Of a stretch of 64,000 bases of DNA, positions 1 through 11,095 are shown piece after piece. Source of the DNA: Plecoglossus altivelis (lineage: Eukaryota; Chordata; Actinopteri; Osmeriformes; Plecoglossidae); contig BROE01000025.1 of the NCBI GenBank assembly GCA_036571765.1, positions 5,092,222 through 5,156,221 on the forward strand, written 5' to 3'. Each line of letters starts with the position of its first letter. The stretch's first letter is position 1. The notes under the pieces were generated by a model. The model made no database searches. It worked only from the letters and a program-made list of their open reading frames with translations, and was not told the DNA's origin. Position numbers and translations under genes: made by a program.

Positions 1-1351
1 AGAGAGACAAAAATGTAGACGTATAGGTGCGTATATTCGTGAGACAGGGAGAGGGAGATGGGGTGTTGGCCCTCAATTATTCATGGTCAATGACCCTACT
101 GGTCCAGTCTTGCCAGAACATCCATTATGTAAAAGGCAGACCCCGAGAGGAGCAGCTTCACTCTAAACTCTTTAAATGACATTTTTTCAAGTACAAGTTT
201 AGCAGCTAATAGTGTCTGTCCATCAAACTGGAGTGCACTCAGTTCCCAAAGTGCCAGAAAACCAAGTGAGAAAAAAAAAACCCAGTTACAAACACTATTT
301 GGATAATGATGATATTTTGGTTACAACCGGACGGTTCTAAGAGAGTCTCTCGATTAGGAGTAATAAAAACTTGAACGCAGAAAAGCTTTTTGTCAATGGC
401 AAGATAGCATATTGCTGTAAACACTGAGGTGTCTGAGGTAATGTTCTGAGTCGATGAGTCAATACTGATGTGGATATAGCAGAACAAACATGAGTCACTG
501 GTGTGTGGAGAAAGCACTGGCACCAGGACTGGTTTCAGGACTCTACAGAGAGGTCAAAGGCTAAAGTACGTCTGGGTTGGGTAAGGGTTAGTCTGAAACG
601 GGATGGGTTGCACTATGGGTTGGGTGTAAATTGAGGTTAGAAAGTCCTGAAGGTTCTTAAGGTTAACCCTGACTAGGCGAGTTAGTTACACAGAGCCATT
701 CAGGGCCCAGAGGTCAAGAGGGGAAGGAAAGGAGGGAGAGCTTTGAAGTAAGAGAGAAGGAGGAGGGTATTTGGGTATTAGGGGTGATGTAGAAGAGAAG
801 AAAAGTCAGAAAGGTGAAATACAGAGGTATTAAAACAGCGGGTAATGTCAACTCTGACAGTCTTTAGACCGTCTAGTTAGATCATTATACATGGTTTATT
901 TAAAGCTTTGTAACACTGCATTGATATGATGTAGTAAAGGAACACAAGAACATAATGAGTACTAACTCCTATATATCCATCCTTAGCGAGAGACGATATG
1001 AGTCACAACTTGGCTGTCGACATCCCAGATGATTAAAAAGAATATACAAAGTGCACTTAATAAAGCTATCTGGACCATACCATTACTTTGTAAAAACTGG
1101 CGGAGAGTAAAAAGAAAGAAAAGTAAACAGACATGACGGAAACAGCGGCAACAGTATTATGAGGTCATTAAGAGAATGCTATCATTTAGAGAAAGAGTGT
1201 GTGTGGATGATGAGGTCTGAGCTGTAGGTGTTGGAGAAGAGAGGTGGTGGTGGGGGAAAACAAACATCGTGGCAATCTTGGCAGCACCCAGGCAGAGTAT
1301 GTTTGAGGAGATACAGTATATCGCGTAAGACCAGCCACATTGGTCTGCCTG

Positions 1352-1354
<3 letters not shown>

Positions 1355-1382
<28 letters not shown>
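1355..1382. repeat. (AC)n microsatellite
   Basis: This is an uninterrupted AC dinucleotide run of 28 bases within the probable hic2 3'UTR. Confidence 0.95.
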
Positions 1383-3572
1383 TGAGGGTCAAAGTTCAAC
1401 TCCCCCAGTGTGTAGTCAATCAGTGAGTCATCTTTTAGTACCCAAAAAAGCAAGGGCACAAACACCCACAGTGAATGAGAACCCCTACAGCCTGTAGTAG
1501 CAGTATCTGAGACAGACACAGTAACGTGTATATCATCAAGTTTGTATTACATTTAAAGTTACACAGAACCAGCTCTCCCCAGATAAGTCCCATTCACAGA
1601 TTTGTGGTTAATGGCTGTTTTGGGTCATTTTTGATTCTTAGCTTGAAATTGTTAAAACAAAACATATACCACCCCAGAGTCGTCGTCGTCGTCCCCCCAG
1701 TCTCAGACTGTGTTCATCACCAGTAACCAAGAAGGGGGGAGGGGAAGGGGGGGGTAAGGACACCAGAAATAAATACATTCATCACTGACAACAATAGACA
1801 TTTGATAAAAAAGAACACTGTCAATAAGTGTTTGCACCAACTATGTTTGAGGCCAGGCCAGCCAGAGGCGTGTCTCTCTCCTCCACAGAAAACAGGGGCT
1901 TAGTAATCACCACAATCATCATCATCATCGTCGTCAATTTAAAACAGACCCACAGAAGCAGAAAGGAACATTCACAGTTAAATCCCTACAGCCCCATACA
2001 GATGTAGCCCACACCAAGCAACAGCTACATCCACAAATGTGTTTCAACCCCTCCCTCCACACCCAGGGAGAAACAACCTAAAGGTACCATCATGAGTTCT
2101 AGAACTATCCCAACCCCCACATGCCCTGAAATCCCAGCAGTAGAGATGACCCTCAAGTCCATGAGGACCCTGGGCCAGAGACGAACAATGCCGTTTGATT
2201 AATATGTCAAGGACACGTCTCCCCCTAAATCCCCCCCCCCCTCTGGCCCATCTGAAGACAGAACAGGCCAGAGGGCATGTGGGCAGACAAGAGGGGCGTC
2301 CTAGGTCACCCTATAGCCAGCTGGCAGAGGGGGAATACGACTGCACCCTCCCCCCACTCTCCCCTTGTATGAATATGCAGCAACGCTGCAGGCCTGATGC
2401 CCTGCTTTTGTTTTGGCAGCAACCTCTGTGGTAAAAGCCCTCCCAGAACACACACACACCCTCACAAATCCTTCACTCTGGCTGGCCCTACCTCGACTGA
2501 GGTCTGTAAAACTGTAAAAGTTCATGTAAACAATGAGATAAATACATATGTATCTTTTTCAGAGCCACACACGGTTCAATATCATTCAAATGTGCTTTGG
2601 TTTAAAAAATAGTTTGTGGATTTGGGTATGAGCTTTTTTTTTAGTTCTTTGTACAACTTTGCAACTATTTCTGAACATATTTTGTTACTAACTAAAAAGA
2701 CTTGTTTTCAGCTGCCCTGCCTTTTGTTAAGGCTCTTTGTGTTAGTTGAAAAAGTACCCCCCAATGTTTGCCTTAAATATGAAACTAGTGTTTTCTTTTT
2801 CCCCATGATTAAAATACAGAGAAATTGATACAATACTATGTCTTACAAATGTAGCTGAGAGCTCTGCATTCCCAGATGCAGAACAATCCCTGAAGTCTGG
2901 AGTATTAGTAGTAATAGTAGTAGTAGTATTAATACGATCACAGTTTGGAGATAAGATTTTTCTTCTTTTTGTCAAGCAAACCAAGGTTTCTTTAACTGCA
3001 GCTGGAGAATCCTTGTGACGTTACAGGACCTTGCTGTAGAAAAACACCTCTGTCTGCGCTCCTGCACAAGTACAGCAGTCATCTGAAGGCAGTGAGTCAT
3101 GGACACCTTTTTAGGCTGGAGGACATCCAGGAATAAGCAGTAACAGAAAATGGCTTCTAGGTAGAAGAGAGGGGTGTGGGCTGTCCATCTCTGTATAGTT
3201 CAGCAGTAGCTGCTACTTTTCAGAGGACTGGACAGACTACCACAGACCTTCAGTGGGGTGTCCGAAACAAAGCTACCTTCAAATGTTACTGATGCTTGGT
3301 TATTTTCCCATTTTTTTGTTTGTTTTTTACTGTAGCTGCATCGCTATGGTAACCCAAACCGCTTCACAGACCATACCATGACGATGTATGAAGATTAGAC
3401 ATCAAACAGGTAATAAAGTCAAGATAAACAGAGGAATGCCGAAATCAAAAGCTCCAAGGAGCAGAATTTTGCTCCTGGGGGAGGATGGAGGAGCTGTACA
3501 GCAGCTGGAAGAGTGGGGAGTTTGGTGGAGGGGCTGGGTGGGGGTTTATGGTGTCCCAGATTCAGAGCAGGC

Positions 3573-3575
<3 letters not shown>

Positions 3576-3615
<40 letters not shown>
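3576..3615. repeat. (GT)n microsatellite
   Basis: This is an uninterrupted GT run of 40 bases within the probable hic2 3'UTR. On the transcript strand it reads as CA repeats. Confidence 0.95.
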
Positions 3616-3616
<1 letters not shown>

Positions 3617-4543
3617 TGTGAGAGATACAATCAGCTGTGATAAGTGTGTATAATACAATCAGGTCTGGAAGTGTGTGTCTGTGTGATACAATCAGGACAA
3701 ATAAATGATGAGCTGAGCTGTCCAGTGCCTCTCAGCCTCTCCCCTGTACAAGCTTTCACAAGTCTGTCTCAAAAATAATTCTAACAAAGCAAACTTAAAA
3801 CTTCACATTAAAAATCATGATTATAGATTAAATCTTTTTTTTCTTTTTTTTTTGGTCTGAACAGAACACATACACCATCATCAAGTCCTGTTTTTTAAGT
3901 TAGGGAATATAAAGTGATGAGAAGGACCCCTTAAAAACTGAGAAAAAGGGAACATTGTAAACTTTACATTTCTTTTGGTGTAAAGTTCACATTAATACCC
4001 GCCCACCTATCACCACAAGGTTTCCTTGCAAACACAGAATCTCTCCTGAGTCTCCAGAGTCAGTGGTTAAGATCGTATCATAAGCAAGGACTTTGTATGG
4101 AAGGTGAAAATAATTAATAATTAGTTTTTGTTTTTATACAGTAAAAAAAAAGCAAAATAATTTAGTATGCTATATATCTTAAGTACATATTTTTTAATAA
4201 CTTTGGTTATGAACTTGTCTAGCAATGTTTGTTAGTTAGCTCAAAGATCTTTGGAACACTGCATCTAGTCTAACTAACCACTATTCGCTGGAGGCAAGGA
4301 GGATACAGTACATTTTGAGGTGGGGGTGTGTTGAGTACAGCGCCCGCAAAAGCTATCGGTAACAATAAAAAACAATCGTTTAAAAGTATGCTATAACATT
4401 TTAAATCTAAAAGTATTCAAACCTGTGTTGAGAGATGGGCAGGTTAAAGCATTAGGTGTAAGATAACTGTAATCTACACACTTTATACAATTAATTACAT
4501 TGGTACGTTCAACTAATCAACATAGAGTTGGTAAGAGTCACCC

Positions 4544-4550
4544 GAGGTAG
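4544..4550 (-). promoter_or_regulatory. let-7 seed match in the hic2 3'UTR
   Basis: The minus strand reads CTACCTC, which pairs with let-7 bases 2-8 (a 7mer-m8 site). The next mRNA base is not A, so it is not an 8mer. Mammalian HIC2 is a reported let-7 target (established knowledge). Whether this site is used here is inference. Confidence 0.4.
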
Positions 4551-4719
4551 AGAAATCTCAAGCCTATACAAATAGACTTAATTGTTTTGTGAGGGGAGGA
4601 AAGCTATACAGACAAAATAAACGTACCCACTGAACCTAGCGTTCAGCCTTCAACAACCTCTCTCCCCACTCTTCTCTCATTTAGCCAACGCCACCCCCCC
4701 CCACCACACCCCCCACCCG

Positions 4720-4721
<2 letters not shown>

Positions 4722-4754
<33 letters not shown>
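4722..4754. repeat. poly-G homopolymer, 33 bases
   Basis: There are 33 consecutive G on the plus strand, which read as poly-C in the hic2 transcript. It sits just after a C-rich stretch at 4690-4719. The exact length may be an assembly or sequencing artefact. Confidence 0.9.
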
Positions 4755-4755
<1 letters not shown>

Positions 4756-5470
4756 CTGCCCCCTCTCTTTCCCCACAGCTACTACCGGGGGGAGGTGAGT
4801 ATTATATCTTGAATAATAAGAATCATCCAATCCCACCCAGCAGAAACCCCTTTCACGCATCAAATAAGATCCCAGAGAGGGTCCCCCCCCACAGCCCACA
4901 TGCACCCCACCCACTTCCCCCTGTCCCGTCCCCACTGTTACATGGAGCTAAAGCTGATTGGTTACAACACAACCATATGTTCAAGTTCAGATTATTGCGT
5001 GTGGTGAGGTGCCGTTGGGACAGCAGCTGGGCTCGGTACCAGACATCTGGGGTTGCTGGGCCCAAGAGGACTGGACAAATCTAAGAAACCAAAGCTGGGG
5101 CCATTGAAAACTCTAAGCAAACAGTCCCAGACTGGAGACAGTGTGTGCGTATGTGTGTGTATGGGTGGCTAGAGGTAATAACAGTGATCAGGTGGGCCAG
5201 AGAGAGGTGTGTGTGTGTGTGCATGCACACGTGTGTCACACCAAGACAACACCCTGCTCGCCATACGAGACAGCACACACTCAGCCCAGAGAAACTCAGT
5301 CCTAGAAACAAGTGTGTTAAAAAGTTTATGTGTGCATATCTAAATGCTTGTGTGTAAATGTGTGCACGTTTCTTTGCTTTATGAGGTGCGACAAAAAGAA
5401 AGAGCTAGCTCCTTCTCTCCTCCTGCCCCCTCGGTTTGGGTTCCCAGGGTTCTTTGGCTTGTTGATTCCC

Positions 5471-7258
5471 CTAGGAGGGCGAGGTGTGCATTCTGAGGTG
5501 GCTGATGAGGTTTCTCTGCTGGGTGAATTTGCCCCCGCATAGCTGGCACTCATAGGGCTTCTCACCCGAGTGCACGCGCATGTGCTCGGTGAGCCTGTAC
5601 TGGCGGGTGAATCTCATGCCGCACTCCTCGCAGGCGAAGGGCTTGAGGCCCAGATGGCTGCGCATGTGCCGTGTCATGGTTCCACGCTGGGTAAACATCT
5701 TGCCGCAGATGTTGCAGGGGAACGGCCGGGTGAGCCAGTGGCTCTTCTCATGCTGGCGGAGGGTAGCTGGGTCCTTGTAGCTCTTGCTGCACACCGTGCA
5801 TTTGAAAGGCCGCGGCTCGCAGCCTCCAAACGTGGATGCTGGTGCAGCAGGTGCAGCCGAGAGGTCCTCGGCCTCCTCCTCCTCCTCCTCTTTGACAAAG
5901 GTGCCAGCCTCCTCTTTGATGTAAAGCTCATCCTCGGTATGGGACTCCACGTGGGCGTTGAGCTGCTCTGAGCTGGGAAAGCCTTTCCCGCAGGGAATAC
6001 ACACGTAGAGGTTGTCCCCGAATGCTGGCTCAAAGCCTTCCTGGCGGTAGACGTAGTTGGCTCTGCAGTTGCCGCTTCCTCCTCCTTTACCACCTCCTCT
6101 GCGACCTGTATCGCCACTCTCCCCATCACTCTGCCCGCTCTCGTCGCTATGCTCTTGGCCATTCTCCCTTCCCTCATCCTCCTCCTCCTCCTCCTTGCAT
6201 TGGAAGGACTGGTCTGAGATAAAGCTACTGCTGCTGCCTCCTCCTCCAGCTCCTCCACTGGAATAGCGGCCATCTTTGGGCCCCACAATGACCCCATTGG
6301 CTAGAGACATGTCTCTGTCATCACTCTTTAGGGTAGATACCTCCCTCTTGGGCCACTCCTTCTTTCGTGCAATCTGGCGGGAGCTCTTGCGGGGCTGTGG
6401 TCCGAGGGCCTGAGAGGGGCCATCTCCGGGTGCCCTGGGGGTGTGGGTGAGCTCCATGGGCTCAGGGCCCGAGGCATCCAGGCTGGTCAGGAGGGTGGTG
6501 GAGTCATCCAGAGAGGCACTGTTAGTGGTGGACACCGAGGCAGACTGGGGAGACTCCTGGCAGCTGTGTGGGCTGAGGGCGTCGCCACTGCCCCCACCTC
6601 CAGAGGTGGGGCTCTTCTTGGACAAGTCCAGCCCCAGGTCTGGCTCCCCGCCACTGCTGAGGTTCCCGTTGCTGTTACCGTTATTTCCCCCGGTGCTGCC
6701 ATTGTTCCCAGCGAACGTCTCGTCGTCCGAGAGCTTGTCGCGGACTCCGTCGTCAGGCTGCGTCTGGTCGGCATCGGATGGGGTGGTGGAGTAGTGGTTG
6801 AGGGGGCCTAAGGAGGCCCGGCGCTGGTTGATGATGCGTATTCTCCCAAGGGCACCCTGGGAGGAGGGTTTCCCTGCGAGGGGCTTCCCCCCGCCGCGCT
6901 TCAGCTTCTTCCTGCAGAGAGCGGCAAGGTCGTGAAGCTGGAGATAACTTGCGGCTGTCAGCAGGGCGCTGTAGCTCTGCTCGTTACCCGGCTCAGTGGA
7001 GGAGGACAGTAACTTTCCCGTGTAGATGAAGTCCAGAACCTGCCGGAACACAGACGGATTGACCATCTCCGTGTCCAGGTTGATAAGGTTATCGTGGAGG
7101 ACCAGAGACTTGAAGTAGATGCTGCTGGCCGCCAGGATGTTCTTGTGGGCGCGGAACAGTGCATTCTCCACCACAATGATGACGTCACAAAGGAAGCCCT
7201 TCGCCCTCTGTTGGTTCAGTTGCAGCAGCAGTTGTTTGGCATGATTTGGCAGCTCCAT
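5471..7258 (-). CDS. hic2: HIC2, BTB/POZ and C2H2 zinc-finger transcriptional repressor
   Basis: The product is a nuclear sequence-specific repressor of the hypermethylated-in-cancer family that recruits CtBP. From the ATG at 7258 it is 595 residues in a single coding exon. The order is: BTB/POZ domain (about residues 14-120, with LCDVIIVVENALFRAHKN); a Ser/Gly-rich linker with the GLDLSKK CtBP-binding motif (about 209-215); acidic Glu-rich stretches; a separate first C2H2 finger (about 418-440, YVCIPCGKGF); then four clustered fingers between about 486 and 591 with TGEK-like linkers (HSGEKP). It ends in HTSPS, as known HIC2 does. HIC1 is less likely, because the start MELPNHAKQLLLQLNQQR and the tail match HIC2. 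The same frame is open to a GTG at 7264, but the ATG at 7258 is the normal eukaryotic start and matches the usual MELP start. A 3' splice site near 7353-7359 begins this exon. Confidence 0.95.
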   Translation of the reverse strand: MELPNHAKQLLLQLNQQRAKGFLCDVIIVVENALFRAHKNILAASSIYFKSLVLHDNLINLDTEMVNPSVFRQVLDFIYTGKLLSSSTEPGNEQSYSALLTAASYLQLHDLAALCRKKLKRGGGKPLAGKPSSQGALGRIRIINQRRASLGPLNHYSTTPSDADQTQPDDGVRDKLSDDETFAGNNGSTGGNNGNSNGNLSSGGEPDLGLDLSKKSPTSGGGGSGDALSPHSCQESPQSASVSTTNSASLDDSTTLLTSLDASGPEPMELTHTPRAPGDGPSQALGPQPRKSSRQIARKKEWPKREVSTLKSDDRDMSLANGVIVGPKDGRYSSGGAGGGGSSSSFISDQSFQCKEEEEEDEGRENGQEHSDESGQSDGESGDTGRRGGGKGGGSGNCRANYVYRQEGFEPAFGDNLYVCIPCGKGFPSSEQLNAHVESHTEDELYIKEEAGTFVKEEEEEEAEDLSAAPAAPASTFGGCEPRPFKCTVCSKSYKDPATLRQHEKSHWLTRPFPCNICGKMFTQRGTMTRHMRSHLGLKPFACEECGMRFTRQYRLTEHMRVHSGEKPYECQLCGGKFTQQRNLISHLRMHTSPS

Positions 7259-7286
7259 GTCCACCTATTGTCCTTCCTTTATACCT

Positions 7287-7329
7287 TTCCTTCCTTCCTT
7301 CCTTCCTTCCTTCCTTCCTTCCTTCCTTC
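7287..7329. repeat. (TTCC)n microsatellite in the hic2 5'UTR
   Basis: About ten TTCC units lie 29 bases upstream of the hic2 ATG. On the mRNA strand they are GGAA repeats. With the exon boundary at 7353-7359 they fall inside the 5'UTR. Confidence 0.95.
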
Positions 7330-7352
7330 TCTCTCTTCCTACACGATCACCA

Positions 7353-7395
7353 CCTGAAGCTGAAGAAGAGAAGATGAATAGAAAAGGGGAGGGCG
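7353..7395 (-). other. hic2: 3' splice site of the hic2 coding exon
   Basis: On the minus strand a long pyrimidine tract (about 7363-7395) runs into two CAG acceptors six bases apart. Exon starts at 7359 or 7353 are both possible. The site gives a 5' leader of about 95-101 bases before the ATG and implies an upstream noncoding exon. The purine-rich GGAA tract next to the ATG could not serve as a polypyrimidine tract, so an acceptor nearer the ATG is unlikely. Confidence 0.6.
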
Positions 7396-7399
7396 TTAG

Positions 7400-10300
7400 T
7401 GCTTTGAAACCAGAGACACAACAACAACAAAATGGCAGTATATGACTACAAATGTTATACTATATTGGATGGCACTTCCAGAGTCAATAACCATGAATAA
7501 CAAAGGACACACCAGATTTTCTGGCCAAGTCGATCATGGCCTCACAGGAAGAAACAATAATACCCTAGTCAGTGGCAAAAATTACCCCAGTCTTACAAGG
7601 AATAAGAATATATATTAAAGTTATGGACTAGCAAAACTAACTAACACAGGAAAAACCACTGAGAAATTAGCACATTCTAAATGGCTGCAGCTTTCCATGG
7701 GAAATCACATGACAAAATCCTCCAAACAGCCACCATGGTCTTTCTTACCCATCCTTCCCTCCTCTTAAGACAAACTGCCACATGACATGTAACAGCTCAT
7801 ATTCTGAACCGTATACCACGCCACTGTTCAGGCACAAAGGCAAAGAGGGTGGAGGCGAAGAAAGGGTCAAATAGACACACCTCCTCTACTGTGACTCCCC
7901 TCCCCCACTTCTTCCCACCACACACCACACACACAGCCCCCTGACCCCCATCCTCACACAGCCCCCAAGCCAAACTCTACATTCAGTGAAATGGTATGTG
8001 TGGGGCTGCGGCTCACACCCAGATTCATTAGGTCATGGTAAAGTCACACTAACCCATTGTTTGGGGGGGGGGGACAGCAGGGGCAGGGGGAAGGATTATG
8101 TGTCACCTGAGCAGGTAGATCTAAGCAGGAGCTGGGCCAGTCAAAGGGGGAGGGAGAAGAGGGGGATGGGAGGGTGTGGCTGGGTAAGAGAGATGGCCTC
8201 TGGCATTCAAGCAAACTTTCTTGTCTGCCTGGCTATCTAACTACCAGGGCAGGAATCTTGGTCTGTGGCTCAATCATCTCCACCCTGTATTTGGCGGATG
8301 TATTCATCAGGACTCAATGATCCACTATCACCTGTGAAAATGAGCTGTTAACAAGAATTAAAAGTATGTAATGGTGTTTGCTGCCATGCGGAGCTGTACT
8401 GAGTGCTCAAACAGGCACTGCACTAGTGGACTGCGAGCAAAAACTAGTTACAAAACTAGTTACTCAAAAGCATAGATAAGAACTTTTTTATCTTTCCCAC
8501 AGCAGTGACCCAATAGATCAGTGTAAAATGTGGCAAACCAAGTTCTGTATTATGACTTGCATATAACTGGGGCGGTGTTCACAAAACAGTTTATCTTACC
8601 ACTAAGAGGTCGCCGAAATAGCAGTTCAAGTTCTTAGCAAAGAGTTTCCTCCTAAAACATTCACAAAGGTGCTGAGATCAACATTTACTAAACTCTTAAG
8701 CTAAGACAAAGGGCAGTGTTGACCTCTTCGATATGGATGTCAACATGCTTACCATGCCCACAGTGATTGTCTTATATGGAATGTCAATGATTTCATCATG
8801 GAAATTTTTAAGAACGACGTATTATGTTGAGATATGGATTTTTTTTATATTAATGTTTTGCCATATTCAAATAAAGAATTTCAATGAGTTGTGTCATGAA
8901 CTAAACAAGTATATGTTCAAGCATATATGGTCAGTCTCTTACATGTGCATCTTGTAAACATATAGCAAATATGCATCAAGGCTGTTGTAGGAATTGACGG
9001 TGTAGGGTCTGCAGAGGGCATCTTGTTTGATAGTGTTTTGTTCTACTGACGGGTGGCTGGTTCGTCTGCGCTGCATTTTCTCTGTGGCCAAGTTGCGTAG
9101 TGTTGTCAACCTTGATCTCCGGTGTTACTGAATTGTTTCCAGTGTTGGCACGATACAAAAACCAACTGAGATGCCAATACCAAGTAGCATCATGATACTA
9201 GATACCAAAACGATACTTGAAACAATACTGATTCGATATGTAATAGATCAAACAAACAGTCCACAAAGGCTGATCATTACGTTTTCAAATGAGCAGATTA
9301 ACAAAAGGACTATTATTCTAGCTACCAACAGGCCATTTGCAACGTTAGTCCATCAAACCAATTTTTTGACAGGGGCGTTATGTTAACTATGCTATGCTTG
9401 CTAAATTTAAGATGGGAGTGTCTTTTTTAAACGGCCGTTTTGTCTGAGCCGTGATGATGATCTTTCACGAATGATATCACTAGTTCACACCAGACGCGCA
9501 CTTCTCCTCGCTGGTCACCAAGCCTTTCATCTCTGACCTGTCCTTTTTCACTTGTAACGTAGACGCAAATATTTAGGAATCGTGTTATTCCAACATTCTA
9601 GCTTTAATTGATCTCTAAGTTATCCTTGTAAAATTGATGCTGGGGGTCATACAACTCATTGTGCCTTTCAACTTCGCAAATTAATTAGATGTCGTCTATA
9701 TTGAATTTCTCCACTGTTTTCGAAATTGATTGGAGTTTCTGTCTGTAGTCTGCACGCGTGTGTTGTGTTTCAACGCGTGAAAACTCGTTTCTCTTTACCA
9801 ACAGACATTCCGTAACTTCAGAAACAACTGAGGGCATAATGGCTCAACAGATCAATCATTCGCTTTTAGCAGGATAAACACATCAGACAGCCGCCCGTTA
9901 ACCACATTGTCACCACTAGGTTCTATATAAGGTCTTCGTACGTAAGTACGTAGGCCTAAAAAGTTAATAAATATTTACAACGTCTACAACTTCACAAATG
10001 TTCACGGTAGTCAACAATTAATGACATAAAATCTCAACATATTTGTTTAAATATATCAAATAATATGTGTCATATCATCCTGCAGCCGATTTCACAAGCG
10101 TCTAGCGAAAATATTCAACAAGCTACCGAAACGATCACTGCAGAGAGCTTGTCAAGCCAGTGCGTTCCAGGCGTAGACAACGAAAGTGCATAGGTCAATG
10201 ATCATACATAACAAGATAAACATAGCAGGTAGCTAAAACACAAAAAGTATACATTGTGAAAAGCAAATAAGTGCCATTCGGTAAATTAGAAGAGCATGTA

Positions 10301-10900
10301 GTTAGACAAATTACAATGAAGAAATAGGATACTCGAAAGTGCTAGAGTGACCCTTGAGGAAAGCAAGCAACAATATTATAACTCACTGCTAGTAAAAGTA
10401 GTTAAATCAGTTACAACAAACCAATAGGTGCAACAAGTCCCACAGTAAGTGTCATGTGTAGCTGGAGGAAATAAACTAACATCTGATCCAGCCACTCTTA
10501 AGTGACAGTACTCCCGGCAATATATTTTACCTGACAATACCGTTTGTGCTAAAATGCATTCTGTATTTGTTGGAGATTACCTTGAATCAGCAAGTGAGGA
10601 GCTACTTTTCCGTCAAGATGTTTTTTGTATATGGCCCCTGATCTTTGTAACTGGCCCCAGACAAGCACACACTATACACACCATACTACACACTGGACAC
10701 TACACAGAGCAAGGCTATTTCTAATTCTAACAGAGACTGGGCCAATACTTAAAAACACTATACAGTCCATAAACACTAGCTAATAGTCAAGATGCGTGAA
10801 TAGTGTGAATATTGAGCTACCAGAGCAGGTTACTACTAGTCTAGATATTGCCCCGTCAGACACAAGACACCAGGAGCATGTTCAAGCAGGATTGTGAACT
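7400..10900. other. no gene seen; probable hic2 intron
   Basis: I see no coding exon here. The stretch contains a short poly-G run near 8063, a segment at about 8570-8715 with AAGAGTTT/AAACTCTT inverted motifs that resembles a small decayed transposon, and a segment at about 9140-9240 with recurring ATAC-containing words. None can be assigned to a family. Confidence 0.4.
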
Positions 10901-10939
10901 ACCACAGCCTGACCCCCAAACTAGCCAGAGGTCAGTTGA

Positions 10940-11095
10940 GCCCAGTAAGTATAGCAGAGTTGAGAATAGCAGAACATAGCAAAGAGCAGAGTATAGCAGA
11001 TCTGAGTATAGTAAAGTATATTATATCTGAGATTAGCAGTGTATAGCAGAGTTAAGAATAGCAGAGCACAGCAGAATACAGAATAGCAATGTGGA
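10940..11095. repeat. degenerate tandem repeat (AGTATAGCAG-like)
   Basis: Variants of a roughly 10-base word (AGTATAGCAG, AGAATAGCAG, AGAGCACAGC) recur about a dozen times. The copies are diverged, so this is an old cryptic minisatellite. Confidence 0.6.

Larger units (their letters stand above)
895..5470 (-). other. hic2: probable hic2 3' untranslated region
   Basis: This stretch lies directly downstream of the hic2 stop codon on the minus strand and holds no ORF that looks real. A minus-strand AATAAA signal (plus-strand TTTATT at 895-900) is a plausible polyadenylation signal and would give a 3'UTR of about 4.6 kb. Mammalian HIC2 mRNAs also have long 3'UTRs (family knowledge). It contains simple repeats at 1355-1382, 3576-3615 and 4722-4754 and a let-7 seed match at 4544-4550. 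The distal end is inferred; a nearer polyadenylation site is possible. Confidence 0.5.

Noticed and set aside
5570..6811. Long ORFs in other frames and on the opposite strand across hic2 (for example 5674-6297 on minus, 5570-5971 and 6443-6811 on plus)
   Set aside because: They overlap the well-supported HIC2 frame and show only low-complexity, composition-driven residues.
7259..7264. GTG-initiated start two codons upstream of the hic2 ATG
   Set aside because: Eukaryotic initiation at GTG is unlikely. The ATG at 7258 matches the usual MELP start of HIC2.
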